55,300 nucleotides of DNA from Pseudonocardia sulfidoxydans NBRC 16205. GTDB lineage: Bacteria > Actinomycetota > Actinomycetes > Mycobacteriales > Pseudonocardiaceae. A model generated the notes under the pieces. That model was not told where the DNA came from. It saw nothing but the letters and a program-made list of their open reading frames with translations, and ran no database searches. The stretch lies in assembly GCF_007989085.1 (NCBI RefSeq), contig NZ_BJVJ01000042.1, forward strand, positions 1 to 55,300. The letters run 5' to 3'. Both the position numbers and the translations under genes were made by a program. Below are positions 24,400-33,060 of this stretch, piece after piece (the first letter of the stretch is position 1; each line of letters opens with the position of its first letter).

Positions 24400-25407
24400 C
24401 TACGGAAGTGCGGAGAACCGGCGGAAGGCCGCGCGGACCCCGTCCGGCGGCCGTCCTGCGGCCGTGAGCAGGGTGAGCAGGACGCGGGCCTTCGGGGCGT
24501 CGAGCGACCCGGCGCTGATGACGCCGCGGCGGGCCAGCTCCGTCTCCGATCCGGCGAACCCGGAGTACGTGGCGCGCAACGGTTCCCCGGAGTTGGCCCG
24601 CGACGCGAGCACCACCGGCACGGTCGCGAGCAGCTCCTCGAACGCCGGGTGCTCGGCGACGGCCGCGGGCAGGTGCCCACCCCCGAACCCGGCGACGACG
24701 AGCCCCGTGAACCCGTCCGCGACCACAGCGGGGAGCAGGGCCCCGTCGTCGCCCATGAACGTGGTGAGCAGCGCGACCCGCGCCGTCACCGGAACGGCAG
24801 GTGGCTCGACGCGCGGCGTCCGCGAGACCCGCATCGGGATCACCGGCACCCCTTCGGCGAGGTAGCCGACCGGCCCGATCGTCGGCGAGACGAACGCGGC
24901 CACGTTGCCGGAGTTGCCCTTGCGGGCGTAGCGCGCGGCGTGGATGTGGTCGTTCATCACGAGCAGCGCGCCCAGCCCGCGGGCCGCCGGCGACGCCGCC
25001 GTGGCGACGGCGGCGGTCAGGTTCGCCGGGCCGTCGGTACCGGGCTTGCTGGCGTTACGGATCGCGCCGGTCACCACGACGGGGACGTCGGAGTCCCACA
25101 GGAGGTCGAGGGTGAACGCGACCTCCTCGAGGGTGTCGGTCCCGCTCGTGACGACGACGCCGTCGAGTCGCTCGTCCCGGACGAACGCAACCAGCTCGGC
25201 GTGCAGCCGGACGGCGTCGTCGACCGTGATGTCCGGCGACGCCTTCGTCATGACAGTCCGCGCCTGCGGGTCGGCGATGTCGCGCAGCCACGGCGCGGCG
25301 TCGAGCAGGTCGGCCGCGCCGAGCCGGGGCGTGGCGGTGCCGTCCCCGGACGCGGTCGCGGCGATGGTCCCGCCGCACGCGGCGATCCCGATGCGGGGCA
25401 GTCCCAT
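24400..25407 (-). CDS. Asparaginase/glutaminase family amidohydrolase
   Basis: A 335-residue type I/II L-asparaginase-fold protein. The first catalytic Thr is in ACGGTIAATASG, and the second catalytic segment is VVTSGTDTLEEVAFTLDLL (TxGTDT). The middle motif is NASKPGTDGPANL and the C-terminal domain has VVAGFGGGHLPAAVAEHP. These enzymes hydrolyse a side-chain amide to acid and ammonia. ATG 25407 shares one base with the hydantoinase stop. In this operon it may hydrolyse an amide released by ring opening; free asparagine is also possible. No signal peptide, so cytoplasmic. Confidence 0.9.
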   Translation of the reverse strand: MGLPRIGIAACGGTIAATASGDGTATPRLGAADLLDAAPWLRDIADPQARTVMTKASPDITVDDAVRLHAELVAFVRDERLDGVVVTSGTDTLEEVAFTLDLLWDSDVPVVVTGAIRNASKPGTDGPANLTAAVATAASPAARGLGALLVMNDHIHAARYARKGNSGNVAAFVSPTIGPVGYLAEGVPVIPMRVSRTPRVEPPAVPVTARVALLTTFMGDDGALLPAVVADGFTGLVVAGFGGGHLPAAVAEHPAFEELLATVPVVLASRANSGEPLRATYSGFAGSETELARRGVISAGSLDAPKARVLLTLLTAAGRPPDGVRAAFRRFSALP

Positions 25408-26843
25408 CACGCGTACCGGGGACCGGTGGTGATCGCGTCGGCGATCTTCCGGGGGACCACCTGGCCACCCGTCGGGTCGCCGACGAACTGCCCGTCGCGC
25501 GCGACGACCTTGCCGCGCAACAGGGTCAGCTGTGGCCACGCGGTGACGGCCCAGCCCTCCCACGGCGTGTAGTCGGACTCGTGCAGGTCGGTGTGGGTGA
25601 TCGTCCGCTCGACCCCGGTCGACAGGCCGAGGATGTCGGCGTCGGACCCGACGGCCAGGAGGCCCTTGCGCGGGTAGAGGCCGTGGATCTTCGCCGCGTT
25701 GGCCGAGGTGGCCTCGACGTACTGCTGCAACGTCATGCCGCGCTTGCTGACCATCTCGGTGTAGAGCAGTGCCATCCGCGGCTCGAGCCCGGTGTTGCCG
25801 CCGACGACGTCGTCGACCCGGCGGCCCTGCGTCTTCACCGCGTAGGTGGTGGCCTGGGCGTCGGTGGCGAAGCAGGACAGGACGCCCTGCCCGATGCCCG
25901 ACCACAGCCGCTCGGTGTCCTCGTGGTCCTTGAGCGACGGGTAGGTGTGGTACTTCATGCCGTCGGGCTCGCGGTAGTCGTGGTAGGTGTGCAGCGCGTA
26001 CTGGTGCAGGGTCTCGCCGAACACCGGACGGCCCTCCGCCCGGGCCTCGGCCATGGCGTCGACGCCGGTCTTGGCGCTGACGTGGGCGAAGTAGATCGGG
26101 GCGTCGCCGACCTTGTGCGCCAACCGGATCGCGCGGCGGAACGACAGGTCCTCCGACAGCGAGTTGTGGACCTCGTGCAGGTTCGTGTACTCCATGCGGT
26201 CGTCCGCGAGGAGCTTGCGGTACATGTGCTGGACGATGTCGTCGTCCTCGGAGTGGATCATCGTGATGCCGCCGTTCTCCGCGGCGGTCTCAAGGATCTC
26301 CTGCAGCGAGCCGAAGTCGACCATCAGCGGGATGCCGCCGATCGGGGCGCTCGGGAACACGTTGGTGGTGAACACCTTGAAGCTCGGGAACCCGGCCTCG
26401 ATCGCGCCCGGCATCTGGGCCAGCAGCTCGCGCCCGACCCCACCGCGGAGCACGACGTGAAACGAGAAGTCGATCGGGCTGACCTCCTCCCAGCGCCGCG
26501 AGAACCGCTCGATCCCGTCGGGGATGGCCTCACCGGGGTTCAGCCACACGAAGTCGATCAACGTCGTCGTGCCGCCGATGAGCGCAGCGGAGCCGACGAC
26601 GTCCGGCCCGAACGAGACGGCCGGCTCGTGGCCCTCGTGCTCGATCGCGAGGTCGCAGTGCACGTGCGGGTCGATGCCGCCCGGGACGAGCGTCAGCCCG
26701 GAGACGTCGACGCTCTCGCGGGCCTCGGGCAACCCGCCGGGCGAGGTGAGCATCGAGATGCGGCCGTCGGCGATGCCGACGTCGAGCGCGGAGGTCTCGG
26801 TCGGGCCGACGACAAGTCCGCCGGTGAGCGCGAGGTCGAGCAT
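25407..26843 (-). CDS. Dihydropyrimidinase/D-hydantoinase-like amidohydrolase
   Basis: A 478-residue amidohydrolase-superfamily enzyme with metal ligands in GIDPHVHCDL, the carboxylatable Lys in FPSFKVFTTN, and further ligands in ITMIHSEDDD and IYFAHVSAKTG. The metal-site Asp is in SCFATDAQATT, and the C-terminus reads WPQLTLLRGKVVARDGQFVG. It hydrolyses a cyclic amide bond in dihydropyrimidines, hydantoins or cyclic imides. AAGGAG lies 5 bases before ATG 26843. A palindromic repeat separates it from the upstream ABC ATPase gene. No carbamoylase gene is present, which argues against simple hydantoin-to-amino-acid conversion. Confidence 0.9.
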   Translation of the reverse strand: MLDLALTGGLVVGPTETSALDVGIADGRISMLTSPGGLPEARESVDVSGLTLVPGGIDPHVHCDLAIEHEGHEPAVSFGPDVVGSAALIGGTTTLIDFVWLNPGEAIPDGIERFSRRWEEVSPIDFSFHVVLRGGVGRELLAQMPGAIEAGFPSFKVFTTNVFPSAPIGGIPLMVDFGSLQEILETAAENGGITMIHSEDDDIVQHMYRKLLADDRMEYTNLHEVHNSLSEDLSFRRAIRLAHKVGDAPIYFAHVSAKTGVDAMAEARAEGRPVFGETLHQYALHTYHDYREPDGMKYHTYPSLKDHEDTERLWSGIGQGVLSCFATDAQATTYAVKTQGRRVDDVVGGNTGLEPRMALLYTEMVSKRGMTLQQYVEATSANAAKIHGLYPRKGLLAVGSDADILGLSTGVERTITHTDLHESDYTPWEGWAVTAWPQLTLLRGKVVARDGQFVGDPTGGQVVPRKIADAITTGPRYA

Positions 26844-26893
26844 GGTCACTCCTTCTCGTACGGGTTCGAGGCTCGTACCGGGTCGAGTCGGTC

Positions 26894-26933
26894 GTGAGCG
26901 GCGATGGTCGCTATGGCGACCATCGCCGCTCAC
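26894..26933. repeat. 40-bp palindrome family, copy D, overlapping an ABC ATPase stop codon
   Basis: Arms GTGAGCGGCGATGGTCGC and GCGACCATCGCCGCTCAC around TATG. On the minus strand the TGA of the ABC ATPase gene (26930-26932) is the TGA within the palindrome's own GTGAG end, so the repeat supplies the stop codon. It lies within the operon, between ATPase and hydantoinase genes. Confidence 0.95.
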
Positions 26934-28447
26934 AGGGGTAGTGGGGTCTCGGACAACGTGGCGTCGACGATCGTGTGCTTGTCCACGCGCGCCCCGCGGA
27001 GCTCGCCGAACAGCACGCCGTCCTTCACGATCAGCACCCGGTCGCACAGCTCGGCGAGTTCCTCGGGTGACTCACCGGCGGCGACAACGGCCGCACCGCG
27101 GTCGGCGGCCTCCCGCAGCCGGCGGTAGATGTCGAAGCGGCCGCCGACGTCGACACCCTGCGTGGGTTCGTGCAGCAGGATCAGGTCCGGGTCACCGGCG
27201 AGCCACTTCGCGAGGACCGTCTTCTGCTGGTTGCCGCCGCTGAGGGTGTTCATCTCGCGGTCGACGCCGCCGTGCAGGACGCCGGAGCCATCGACGAGCC
27301 GGCGCACCCAGTCGCGTTCCTCGCCCTCGCGCAGCAGGCCGCCGCGGAAGAACCGCCGCATGCGCGGCAGTGCCACGTTCTCCCGGATGCTGACCTCGCC
27401 GATCACGCCGAGGCGGGCGCGGTCGGCGGGGATGAGCACGATCCCGGCGGCGATCGCGCCGCGCGGGTCGAGCCCGGCGACGTCGATCCTCCTGTCCCCG
27501 ATCGCGACGGTCCCGGAGCCGGGCAGGGCGCCGGCGAGGACATACGGCAGTTCGTCGAAGCCCGAGCCCGCGAGCCCGGTGACGCCGAGGATCTCCCCGC
27601 GGGCCACCGTGAACGAGATGCCCCGCAGGACGGCGCCGCTGACGTCGTCGAACGTGGCGGCGACCTCGCCGGTGGCCTGGTGGGTGTCGGGGGCGACGGC
27701 GGCGAGCTCGCGACCGACGATCAACCCGACGACGCGCCGCTCGTCGAGCGCGTCGGTGGGTTCGGTCGCGACGAGGCGGCCGCCGCGCAGCACCGAGATG
27801 GTGTCGGTCAGGGTGAGGACCTCGTCGATGCGGTGGGACACGAAGAGCACCGCGTCGCCGCCCGCGACGAACCCGCGGACCGCGTCGAAGAGGCGTTGCA
27901 CCTGGTCGCGCGGCAGGTAGACGGTCGGCTCGTCAAGCACCAGCAGCCGCCCGCCCGGCGGCCCCTCGACCGAGGCGAGCGCCCGCACGATCGCGACGAT
28001 CGCCTGCTCGACGGGCGGCAGGTCGCGCACCAGGGTGTCGAGCCGGATCGAGACACCGAACCGGGCCAGCTCCTCGCGCGCCTTGCGGGCCTCGTGGCCC
28101 CACCGGATCTGGCCGGCCCGTCCGGTGTCGAACGCGACGACGGCGATGTTCTCCAGGACGCTGAGGTCCTCGGCGAGCCCGAGCCCCTGGTGGACGAACG
28201 CCAGCCCGCTCGCCCGCGCCGCCGTCGGGCTCACCGGCAGCGCGAGCTTTTCGCCGTTGGACGTGATCGCCCCCGACTCCGGGGTGTTCACGCCGGCGAA
28301 CGTCTTGATCAGTGTGGACTTGCCGGAGCCGTTGTGCCCCAACAGTCCGTGCACCTCGCCGCCGCGCAGCGTAAGGGTGACACCGTCGAGCGCGGTGGTC
28401 GAGCCGAACCGCACGGTCAGGTCGGTGACCTGCAGGACGTCGCTCAT
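26930..28447 (-). CDS. CUT2-type sugar ABC transporter ATP-binding protein (RbsA-like)
   Basis: A 505-residue double-ATPase chain. NBD1 has GHNGSGKST, FVHQGLGLAEDLSVLENI and LLVLDEPTVYLPRDQ, but a degenerate signature (RDLPPVEQAIVAIVRAL). NBD2 has a degenerate Walker A (TGLAGSGFDEL) and LSGGNQQKTVLAKWLAGDP, with LILLHEPTQGVDVGGR. This pattern is normal for RbsA/MglA-type subunits. It energises the permease and binding protein of the same operon. ATG 28447 overlaps the regulator stop by 4 bases (ATGA). Its stop codon comes from a palindromic repeat, so the original C-terminus may have been altered. Confidence 0.92.
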   Translation of the reverse strand: MSDVLQVTDLTVRFGSTTALDGVTLTLRGGEVHGLLGHNGSGKSTLIKTFAGVNTPESGAITSNGEKLALPVSPTAARASGLAFVHQGLGLAEDLSVLENIAVVAFDTGRAGQIRWGHEARKAREELARFGVSIRLDTLVRDLPPVEQAIVAIVRALASVEGPPGGRLLVLDEPTVYLPRDQVQRLFDAVRGFVAGGDAVLFVSHRIDEVLTLTDTISVLRGGRLVATEPTDALDERRVVGLIVGRELAAVAPDTHQATGEVAATFDDVSGAVLRGISFTVARGEILGVTGLAGSGFDELPYVLAGALPGSGTVAIGDRRIDVAGLDPRGAIAAGIVLIPADRARLGVIGEVSIRENVALPRMRRFFRGGLLREGEERDWVRRLVDGSGVLHGGVDREMNTLSGGNQQKTVLAKWLAGDPDLILLHEPTQGVDVGGRFDIYRRLREAADRGAAVVAAGESPEELAELCDRVLIVKDGVLFGELRGARVDKHTIVDATLSETPLPL

Positions 28448-29226
28448 CCGCCACCCCCGGGTGGGTCGACGAAGAAGGCCCGCAGCCGGGCGGCCTCGTC
28501 GTCGGTGAAGAACACCGAGTAGTGCGCCAGGATCGTGTGGTGGTTCATCCGGGTGGCCGCGTGCTGCTCACCCGCCTCGATGTGCCGCACGAGCAGCTCG
28601 TGGCTCTCGATCGCCCGCGTCATGTAGTCCGACCTGCGGACCGGCGTGTCCATGTTGGTCGCGAGGTAGTTGCGCGCGGCGTTGCGGACGACGTCGTTCT
28701 GCACGGCCAGGAAGTTGCTGCCCGCCACCCGCGACACCCCCTCGTGGAACGCCGAGTCGGCCTTGAGGAAGTGCTGCATCCCGCGGGCCGCCCCGTCCTT
28801 CAGGTCCTGCACGAGCGACCACAGCTGCGCGACGCCGTCCGGGTCAACCCCGGACCGCGTCGCGGCCAGCCCGGCGAGGCTGCCCTCCGTCACCATCCGG
28901 AAGAAGATCAGCTCGTAGAGGGTCACCTGCCCGACGTTGAGCAGCGCCTCCATCGGCCGGTGCAGCAGCTCGGTGGAGAACGACACGACCTCGGGGCCGC
29001 GCCGGTCGCCGGGCCGGGACCGGACCATCCCGTTGCTCTGCAGGACGCGCAATGCCTCGCGCACCGTGGAGCGCCCGACCCCGAACTGCCGCATGAGCTC
29101 CCGTTCCGACGGCAGCCGGTCGCCCGGCCGGATCGCGCCAGAGCGGATCGCCTCGTCGAACTGCGCGACGATCGCCTCGTACGCTCTGACCGGCTTGACC
29201 TGGCTGAAGGGGCCCGGGTCGCTCAT
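28444..29226 (-). CDS. FadR-type GntR transcriptional regulator
   Basis: A 260-residue regulator with an N-terminal winged HTH (RPGDRLPSERELMRQFGVGR, STVREALRVLQSNGMV) and a C-terminal FCD domain whose likely metal/ligand residues are in ADSAFHEGV, ESHELLVRHIEAG and NHHTILAHY. It lies within the operon, between binding protein and ATPase genes, overlapping the latter by 4 bases. The TGGTCTGACCA operator at 31578-31596 in front of the operon is of the FadR-subfamily type, so it probably represses the operon until a metabolite binds. Confidence 0.9.
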   Translation of the reverse strand: MSDPGPFSQVKPVRAYEAIVAQFDEAIRSGAIRPGDRLPSERELMRQFGVGRSTVREALRVLQSNGMVRSRPGDRRGPEVVSFSTELLHRPMEALLNVGQVTLYELIFFRMVTEGSLAGLAATRSGVDPDGVAQLWSLVQDLKDGAARGMQHFLKADSAFHEGVSRVAGSNFLAVQNDVVRNAARNYLATNMDTPVRRSDYMTRAIESHELLVRHIEAGEQHAATRMNHHTILAHYSVFFTDDEAARLRAFFVDPPGGGG

Positions 29227-29255
29227 GCGTCGATTTCCTGTCTGTATGGGGGTGA

Positions 29256-30431
29256 CTACTGGCCGACGCCCCACAGCTTCTTGTACCCGCTCTCGTAGTC
29301 GACGCCGTACCAGGTCGACTCGGGCGCGGAGAGGTCGATCTGCCCGATGTTCTGCGCCGTGAACATGCGCAGCCCGACCTTCGTGTCGTCGAGCACCTTC
29401 GAGCCGGTGACGATACGGATGAACTGGTCGGCGAGCGCCCAGCCCTCCCACGCCTGCGGCGACCCGACGTCGGCGGCGACGGTGTCGTTGTCCTTGAGGT
29501 TCTGCATGATCGACTTGGTGGCGTTGAAGCTGACGAGCTTCACGTCCTTCTTGCCGGACGTCTTGATCGCCGGGACCGCGAACGTGGCCATGCCGTCGTA
29601 GACCGGGACGACGTACTTGATGTCCGGGTGGCTGTTGAGCGCCGAGTTGACCTGCGTCGTGATCTTGGTCTGCCAGTCGGCGACGGGCACGTCGTCGACG
29701 GTCAGCGAGCAGTTCGGGCACGCCGCCTTCAGCGTGTCCTGGAAGCCGTCGACGATCGCCTTCGAGTTGCTGACGTCCGAGGCCGAGATGAACTCGACGC
29801 CCACCGCCGCACCCTTGGAGTCGGAGACGATGAAGTTCGCCATCGCCGCGCCCGCGTCGGTGTAGGGGTAGGTGACCTGCGCGGCGACGTTCTTGGGCAG
29901 CTGCGCACCCGGGTCGCCGTACTGCACGACGATCACCTTGATGCCGGCGACGGCCGCGGCCTGGATCGGGCCGGCGACGAGATTCGGGTCGATCGCGTAG
30001 AGCGCAATGACGTCAGCCTTGTCGGCGATCGCGGCCTGGATGCCGCGGGTGTACTCGGTGACCGAGCCCTTGCCGTCGTACGTCTTGACGGTCGCGCCGA
30101 CCAGGCCTAGGGCCTGGGTCGTGGCCGCGTCGCTGACCTGGACGAGCGGGATCGACGACGAGATGTCGATGATCCACAGCTTCTTGCCGGAGGCCGCCGC
30201 GGGATCGACCTTGTCGGCGTCGGTGAGCCCGAACCTCGGCGGCGCGCTGAGCGCGGTCGTGGAGTCCATAGCCTCTTGCACCGCGGCCGGGTCAGCGGCG
30301 CCACCGGAGTCGCCTCCCGATCCGCCTCCCTGGCCGCCGCAGGCGGCGAGCACGGTCAGTGCGGCGGCGGTGGCGAGCGCCCCGAGCGCCCTGGTCGCGC
30401 CGCGGCGACGTTGCTGCGGTCCTGTTCTCAT
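29256..30431 (-). CDS. Sugar-type (RbsB-like) substrate-binding lipoprotein
   Basis: A 391-residue binding protein. The signal peptide (LGALATAAALTVLAACG) contains lipobox LAAC and is followed by a Gly/Ser linker. The Peripla_BP_4 fold shows KLWIIDISSSIPLVQ, YTRGIQAAIADKADVIALYA, VAGIKVIVVQYG and KYVVPVYDGMATFAVPAIKT. It delivers ligand to the CUT2-type permease. The family mostly binds sugars, but the adjacent hydantoinase and amidase suggest a cyclic amide or nucleobase-like ligand. ATG 30431. Confidence 0.9.
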   Translation of the reverse strand: MRTGPQQRRRGATRALGALATAAALTVLAACGGQGGGSGGDSGGAADPAAVQEAMDSTTALSAPPRFGLTDADKVDPAAASGKKLWIIDISSSIPLVQVSDAATTQALGLVGATVKTYDGKGSVTEYTRGIQAAIADKADVIALYAIDPNLVAGPIQAAAVAGIKVIVVQYGDPGAQLPKNVAAQVTYPYTDAGAAMANFIVSDSKGAAVGVEFISASDVSNSKAIVDGFQDTLKAACPNCSLTVDDVPVADWQTKITTQVNSALNSHPDIKYVVPVYDGMATFAVPAIKTSGKKDVKLVSFNATKSIMQNLKDNDTVAADVGSPQAWEGWALADQFIRIVTGSKVLDDTKVGLRMFTAQNIGQIDLSAPESTWYGVDYESGYKKLWGVGQ

Positions 30432-30525
30432 TGCTGCTCCTCACCGGGACGGACGGGAACTGCGGGGACGTGCTCCGGGCCCGGCGCCGTGCCGGGGCCG
30501 TGGTTCGGATGGCCCACCGGCCGGT

Positions 30526-31542
30526 TCATCGGCGTCGTCTTGCGAGCAGGCTCAGCGCGACGGCAGCGAGCAGGATGGCGCCGTAGAAGACGTCCTGGAC
30601 CCACGACGGCGCGCCCAGCAGCTGCATACCGGTGACGCCCGTGATCAGGAAATAGACGGCGATCACGGTGCCCCAGACGTTGAGCCGACCGGGGGTGACG
30701 GCGGTGGCGCCGAGGAAGATCGCCGCGAACGCCGGCAGCAGATAGGGCGCGCCGATGGTCGGACCCGAGGCGCCCAGCGACGCGGCGAGCACGACGCCGG
30801 CGAACGCGCTGACGACACCCGACACTACGAGCGCCGTAACCCGCACGCGGCCCACACGGATGCCGGAGAGCCGGGCGACATCGCGGTTGGAGCCGACGAA
30901 GAACAGGTATCGGCCGCCCGGGGTCCACCGCAGTACGTACCAGGCGATCAACGCCATCGCTATCGCGACGTAGAACGGCGTCGGGATCGCGAGGACGGAG
31001 TGCTGCCCGAGGTCGACGAAGCCCTGGTCGAGTCCTGAGATGGTCGAGTTGGAGATGGCGTAGGTAACGCCGCCGAGCAGTGTCGCCATGCCGAGCGTGG
31101 CGATCAGCGACGGCACGCCCGCGATGACGATGAAGAACGCGTTGAGCAGGCCGACGACGAGTCCGATGACCAGCGCGACCAGGATCGCGACCCAGATCGG
31201 CAGGTCGAGCACCGCGTTGAAGAAGCCAACGACGGTGAGCGAGAGGCCCAACATCGCACCCACCGACAGGTCCCATTCGCCGGCGATGACGGGAAACATC
31301 AGACCCAGCGCGAGGATCAACAGGACAGCCTGCGAACCGAAGATGTTGCCGATGTTCTGAGCCACAAGGAACCGGCCGGGGGCGAGGATCGTGAACGAAA
31401 CGATCATGACGATCCAGACGGCGACCAGGCCGTAGCGCGTCGCGATGTCGCGCACAGCACGCATCCCAGCAGGCCCGGCCTCTGCATCGGTCCGCGGTTC
31501 CGGCCGTTCCTTCGTGGTGTTCGTGGTCCCACCGTCGTTCAC
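30526..31542 (-). CDS. CUT2-type ABC transporter permease (RbsC-like)
   Basis: A 338-residue permease with about ten helices. RYGLVAVWIVMIVSFTILAP begins the membrane part, then NIGNIFGSQAVLLILALGLM, IAGEWDLSVGAMLGLSLTVV (conserved GxxDLSVG motif), and GSNRDVARLSGIRVGRVRV with the ATPase-contact loop. GTG 31542 is set by GGGGAG 6 bases upstream. It is the first gene of the operon running to 23243, preceded by a palindromic operator and a possible -10 element. Confidence 0.9.
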   Translation of the reverse strand: MNDGGTTNTTKERPEPRTDAEAGPAGMRAVRDIATRYGLVAVWIVMIVSFTILAPGRFLVAQNIGNIFGSQAVLLILALGLMFPVIAGEWDLSVGAMLGLSLTVVGFFNAVLDLPIWVAILVALVIGLVVGLLNAFFIVIAGVPSLIATLGMATLLGGVTYAISNSTISGLDQGFVDLGQHSVLAIPTPFYVAIAMALIAWYVLRWTPGGRYLFFVGSNRDVARLSGIRVGRVRVTALVVSGVVSAFAGVVLAASLGASGPTIGAPYLLPAFAAIFLGATAVTPGRLNVWGTVIAVYFLITGVTGMQLLGAPSWVQDVFYGAILLAAVALSLLARRRR

Positions 31543-31577
31543 GGGTCGCTCCCCGGCTCGCTCGACGTCCACCTCGG

Positions 31578-31596
31578 CTACTGGTCTGACCAGTAG
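31578..31596. promoter_or_regulatory. FadR/GntR-type operator before the imide/hydantoin-type operon
   Basis: CTACTGGT and ACCAGTAG are perfect 8-base inverted arms around CTG; the core TGGTCTGACCA fits the TGGTNNNACCA sites of FadR-subfamily regulators, one of which is encoded in this operon. It lies 36 bases before the permease start. On the minus strand a TAGTAA -10-like element is just upstream, so binding there would block initiation. Confidence 0.7.
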
Positions 31597-31828
31597 CCTT
31601 ACTATGTCGAGCCGCTTGAGTACCGTCACCGTCCATTCGAGTGGCAGTGTGCTGTTAGTCACCGATGCTCCGCCGAGTTCGGCGTGAGCCTGCTCCCGCC
31701 CGAGGTACCCGGCACCTCCGGATTGATGAGGTCGAGCGGATCCGCGACTGTGTTGTGGTCGGCGCGACGCGGGCGGAGGCCGCAGGAGTTCGACGCCGGA
31801 TCCTGCGGGTCGGGCCGTCGGGTCGGCG

Positions 31829-32472
31829 TCAGACGTCGAGGCGCTGGGTGATCGTCGTTGCGCCCGGGCCGGTGAGGTCGTCCAAGTACGCGCGACGGCC
31901 CGCCATCACCATGACCAGCGCAAGAGTCGGGCCGCTGACCAGCGGGCCGTCGCCCGCGGTGAAGGGGCCGTCGGTCGCGTCCAGACGCAGGCCCTTCGAC
32001 ACCGTGGCGCTGGCGACGGCGAAGTCGCGGGCCGCGAAGAACGTCGCGACGGCCATCAGCGACTCGACCGGGAACGTGTGCTCGATGCCGAGCGGGCGCC
32101 GGATGTCGTGGGCGTGCACGACGACCTCGCCCAGCCACGCCGCGGTGTGTCCCGACGCCGCGGTCTGCCGGTCGACGACCGCGCGGAACCGCTGCAATGT
32201 CTCGGCTGGCGTGGCACCGCGGTACTCGGCGAGGCGACGCGCGTTGTGCACGTCGGAGTCGAAGCGGGCCCCCACCATGCTGCGGATCCACGCCCAGCGG
32301 CCGATGCTCGCCGCCGACGTCAGGTGCGGGACGACCTCTTTACCGTCCAGGCGCCGCACAGCGACGGGCGTGCCCAGTCCTCCGGGGCCAGGTCGGCGAG
32401 ATCGTCGGCGAGTACACCCCGCTCGGTCCGGATCGCGTCCCACAGAGCATCACGGCTGCGCACGTCGGTCAT
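31829..32472 (-). pseudogene. Maleylpyruvate isomerase family mycothiol-dependent enzyme, frameshifted
   Basis: From ATG 32472 the frame reads MTDVRSRDALWDAIRTERGV and DLAPEDWARPSLCGAWTVK, a mycothiol-dependent DinB/MDMPI N-terminus. It then breaks at about 32337-32342. In the next frame it continues EVVPHLTSAASIGRWAWIRS, GEVVVHAHDIRRPLGIEH and on to a stop at 31829. Restoring one base gives exactly 214 residues. The metal-binding His residues of the family (PHL, HAHD) are present. Either a recent inactivation or a sequence error. Upstream it is divergent from another DinB-type gene. Confidence 0.8.
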
Positions 32473-32520
32473 GCCCGTCCGACCGCACCGACGCCCGGAA
32501 CTCATCGGTGGTCGGCGAGG

Positions 32521-33060
32521 ATGAACGGTGTGACCTGGACGTCGCCCTTCCCCACCGAGCCGCCCGCCCTGCCGATCACCGACGGCCCGATCACGGGCGA
32601 CGAACGCCCGATCCTGGTCGGGATGCTCGCCCGGCAACGGTCCTGCCTGCTCGACGTGTGCGCCGGGCTGACGCCTGCGCAGCTCGCCGAACGCGCGCTG
32701 CCGCCGTCGACGCTGTCGCTGCTCGGCCTCGTCCGTCATCTGGCCAAGGTCGAACGGATCTGGCTGCGGCAGCGCGTCGCCGGCGAGGACGTCGCCCCGC
32801 TGTACGGCGGGCCGGGAAGCGACAGCGACTTCGACGACGCCGACCCCACCGCCGCCGAGCGCGACGTCGCGGTGTTCGTCGCGGAACTCCCGCTCGCGGA
32901 CGCCGCCCTGGCCCGCGTCCCCCTCGACCACGAGATCGACTTCCGCGGGCGGGCGATGTCGGTGCGCGCCGTGCTGCTGCACATGCACACCGAGTACGCC
33001 CGCCACCTCGGTCACGCCGACATGCTGCGGGAACGCATCGACGGCGTCACCGGGCGCTGA
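32521..33060 (+). CDS. DinB family protein (DUF664)
   Basis: A 179-residue four-helix-bundle protein of the DinB/DUF664 group. The putative metal site is formed by SLLGLVRHLAKVERIW and the C-terminal LLHMHTEYARHLGHADMLRE. Members are thought to be mycothiol- or bacillithiol-dependent transferases. ATG 32521 is taken; an in-frame GTG at 32530 is possible. It is divergent from the frameshifted maleylpyruvate-isomerase-family gene, and its 3' end overlaps that of the convergent acyl-CoA dehydrogenase-like gene by 14 bases. Confidence 0.88.
   Translation: MNGVTWTSPFPTEPPALPITDGPITGDERPILVGMLARQRSCLLDVCAGLTPAQLAERALPPSTLSLLGLVRHLAKVERIWLRQRVAGEDVAPLYGGPGSDSDFDDADPTAAERDVAVFVAELPLADAALARVPLDHEIDFRGRAMSVRAVLLHMHTEYARHLGHADMLRERIDGVTGR

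Noticed and set aside
29226..29721. N-terminal extension of the GntR regulator
   Set aside because: The upstream codons are antisense or out-of-frame to the binding-protein gene; the HTH begins normally after ATG 29226.
31597..31828. Small gene in the gap before the imide-type operon
   Set aside because: Frames here lack start signals and family motifs. Short GCCGAGTTCG-like pieces recall repeat family 2 but do not form a full element.
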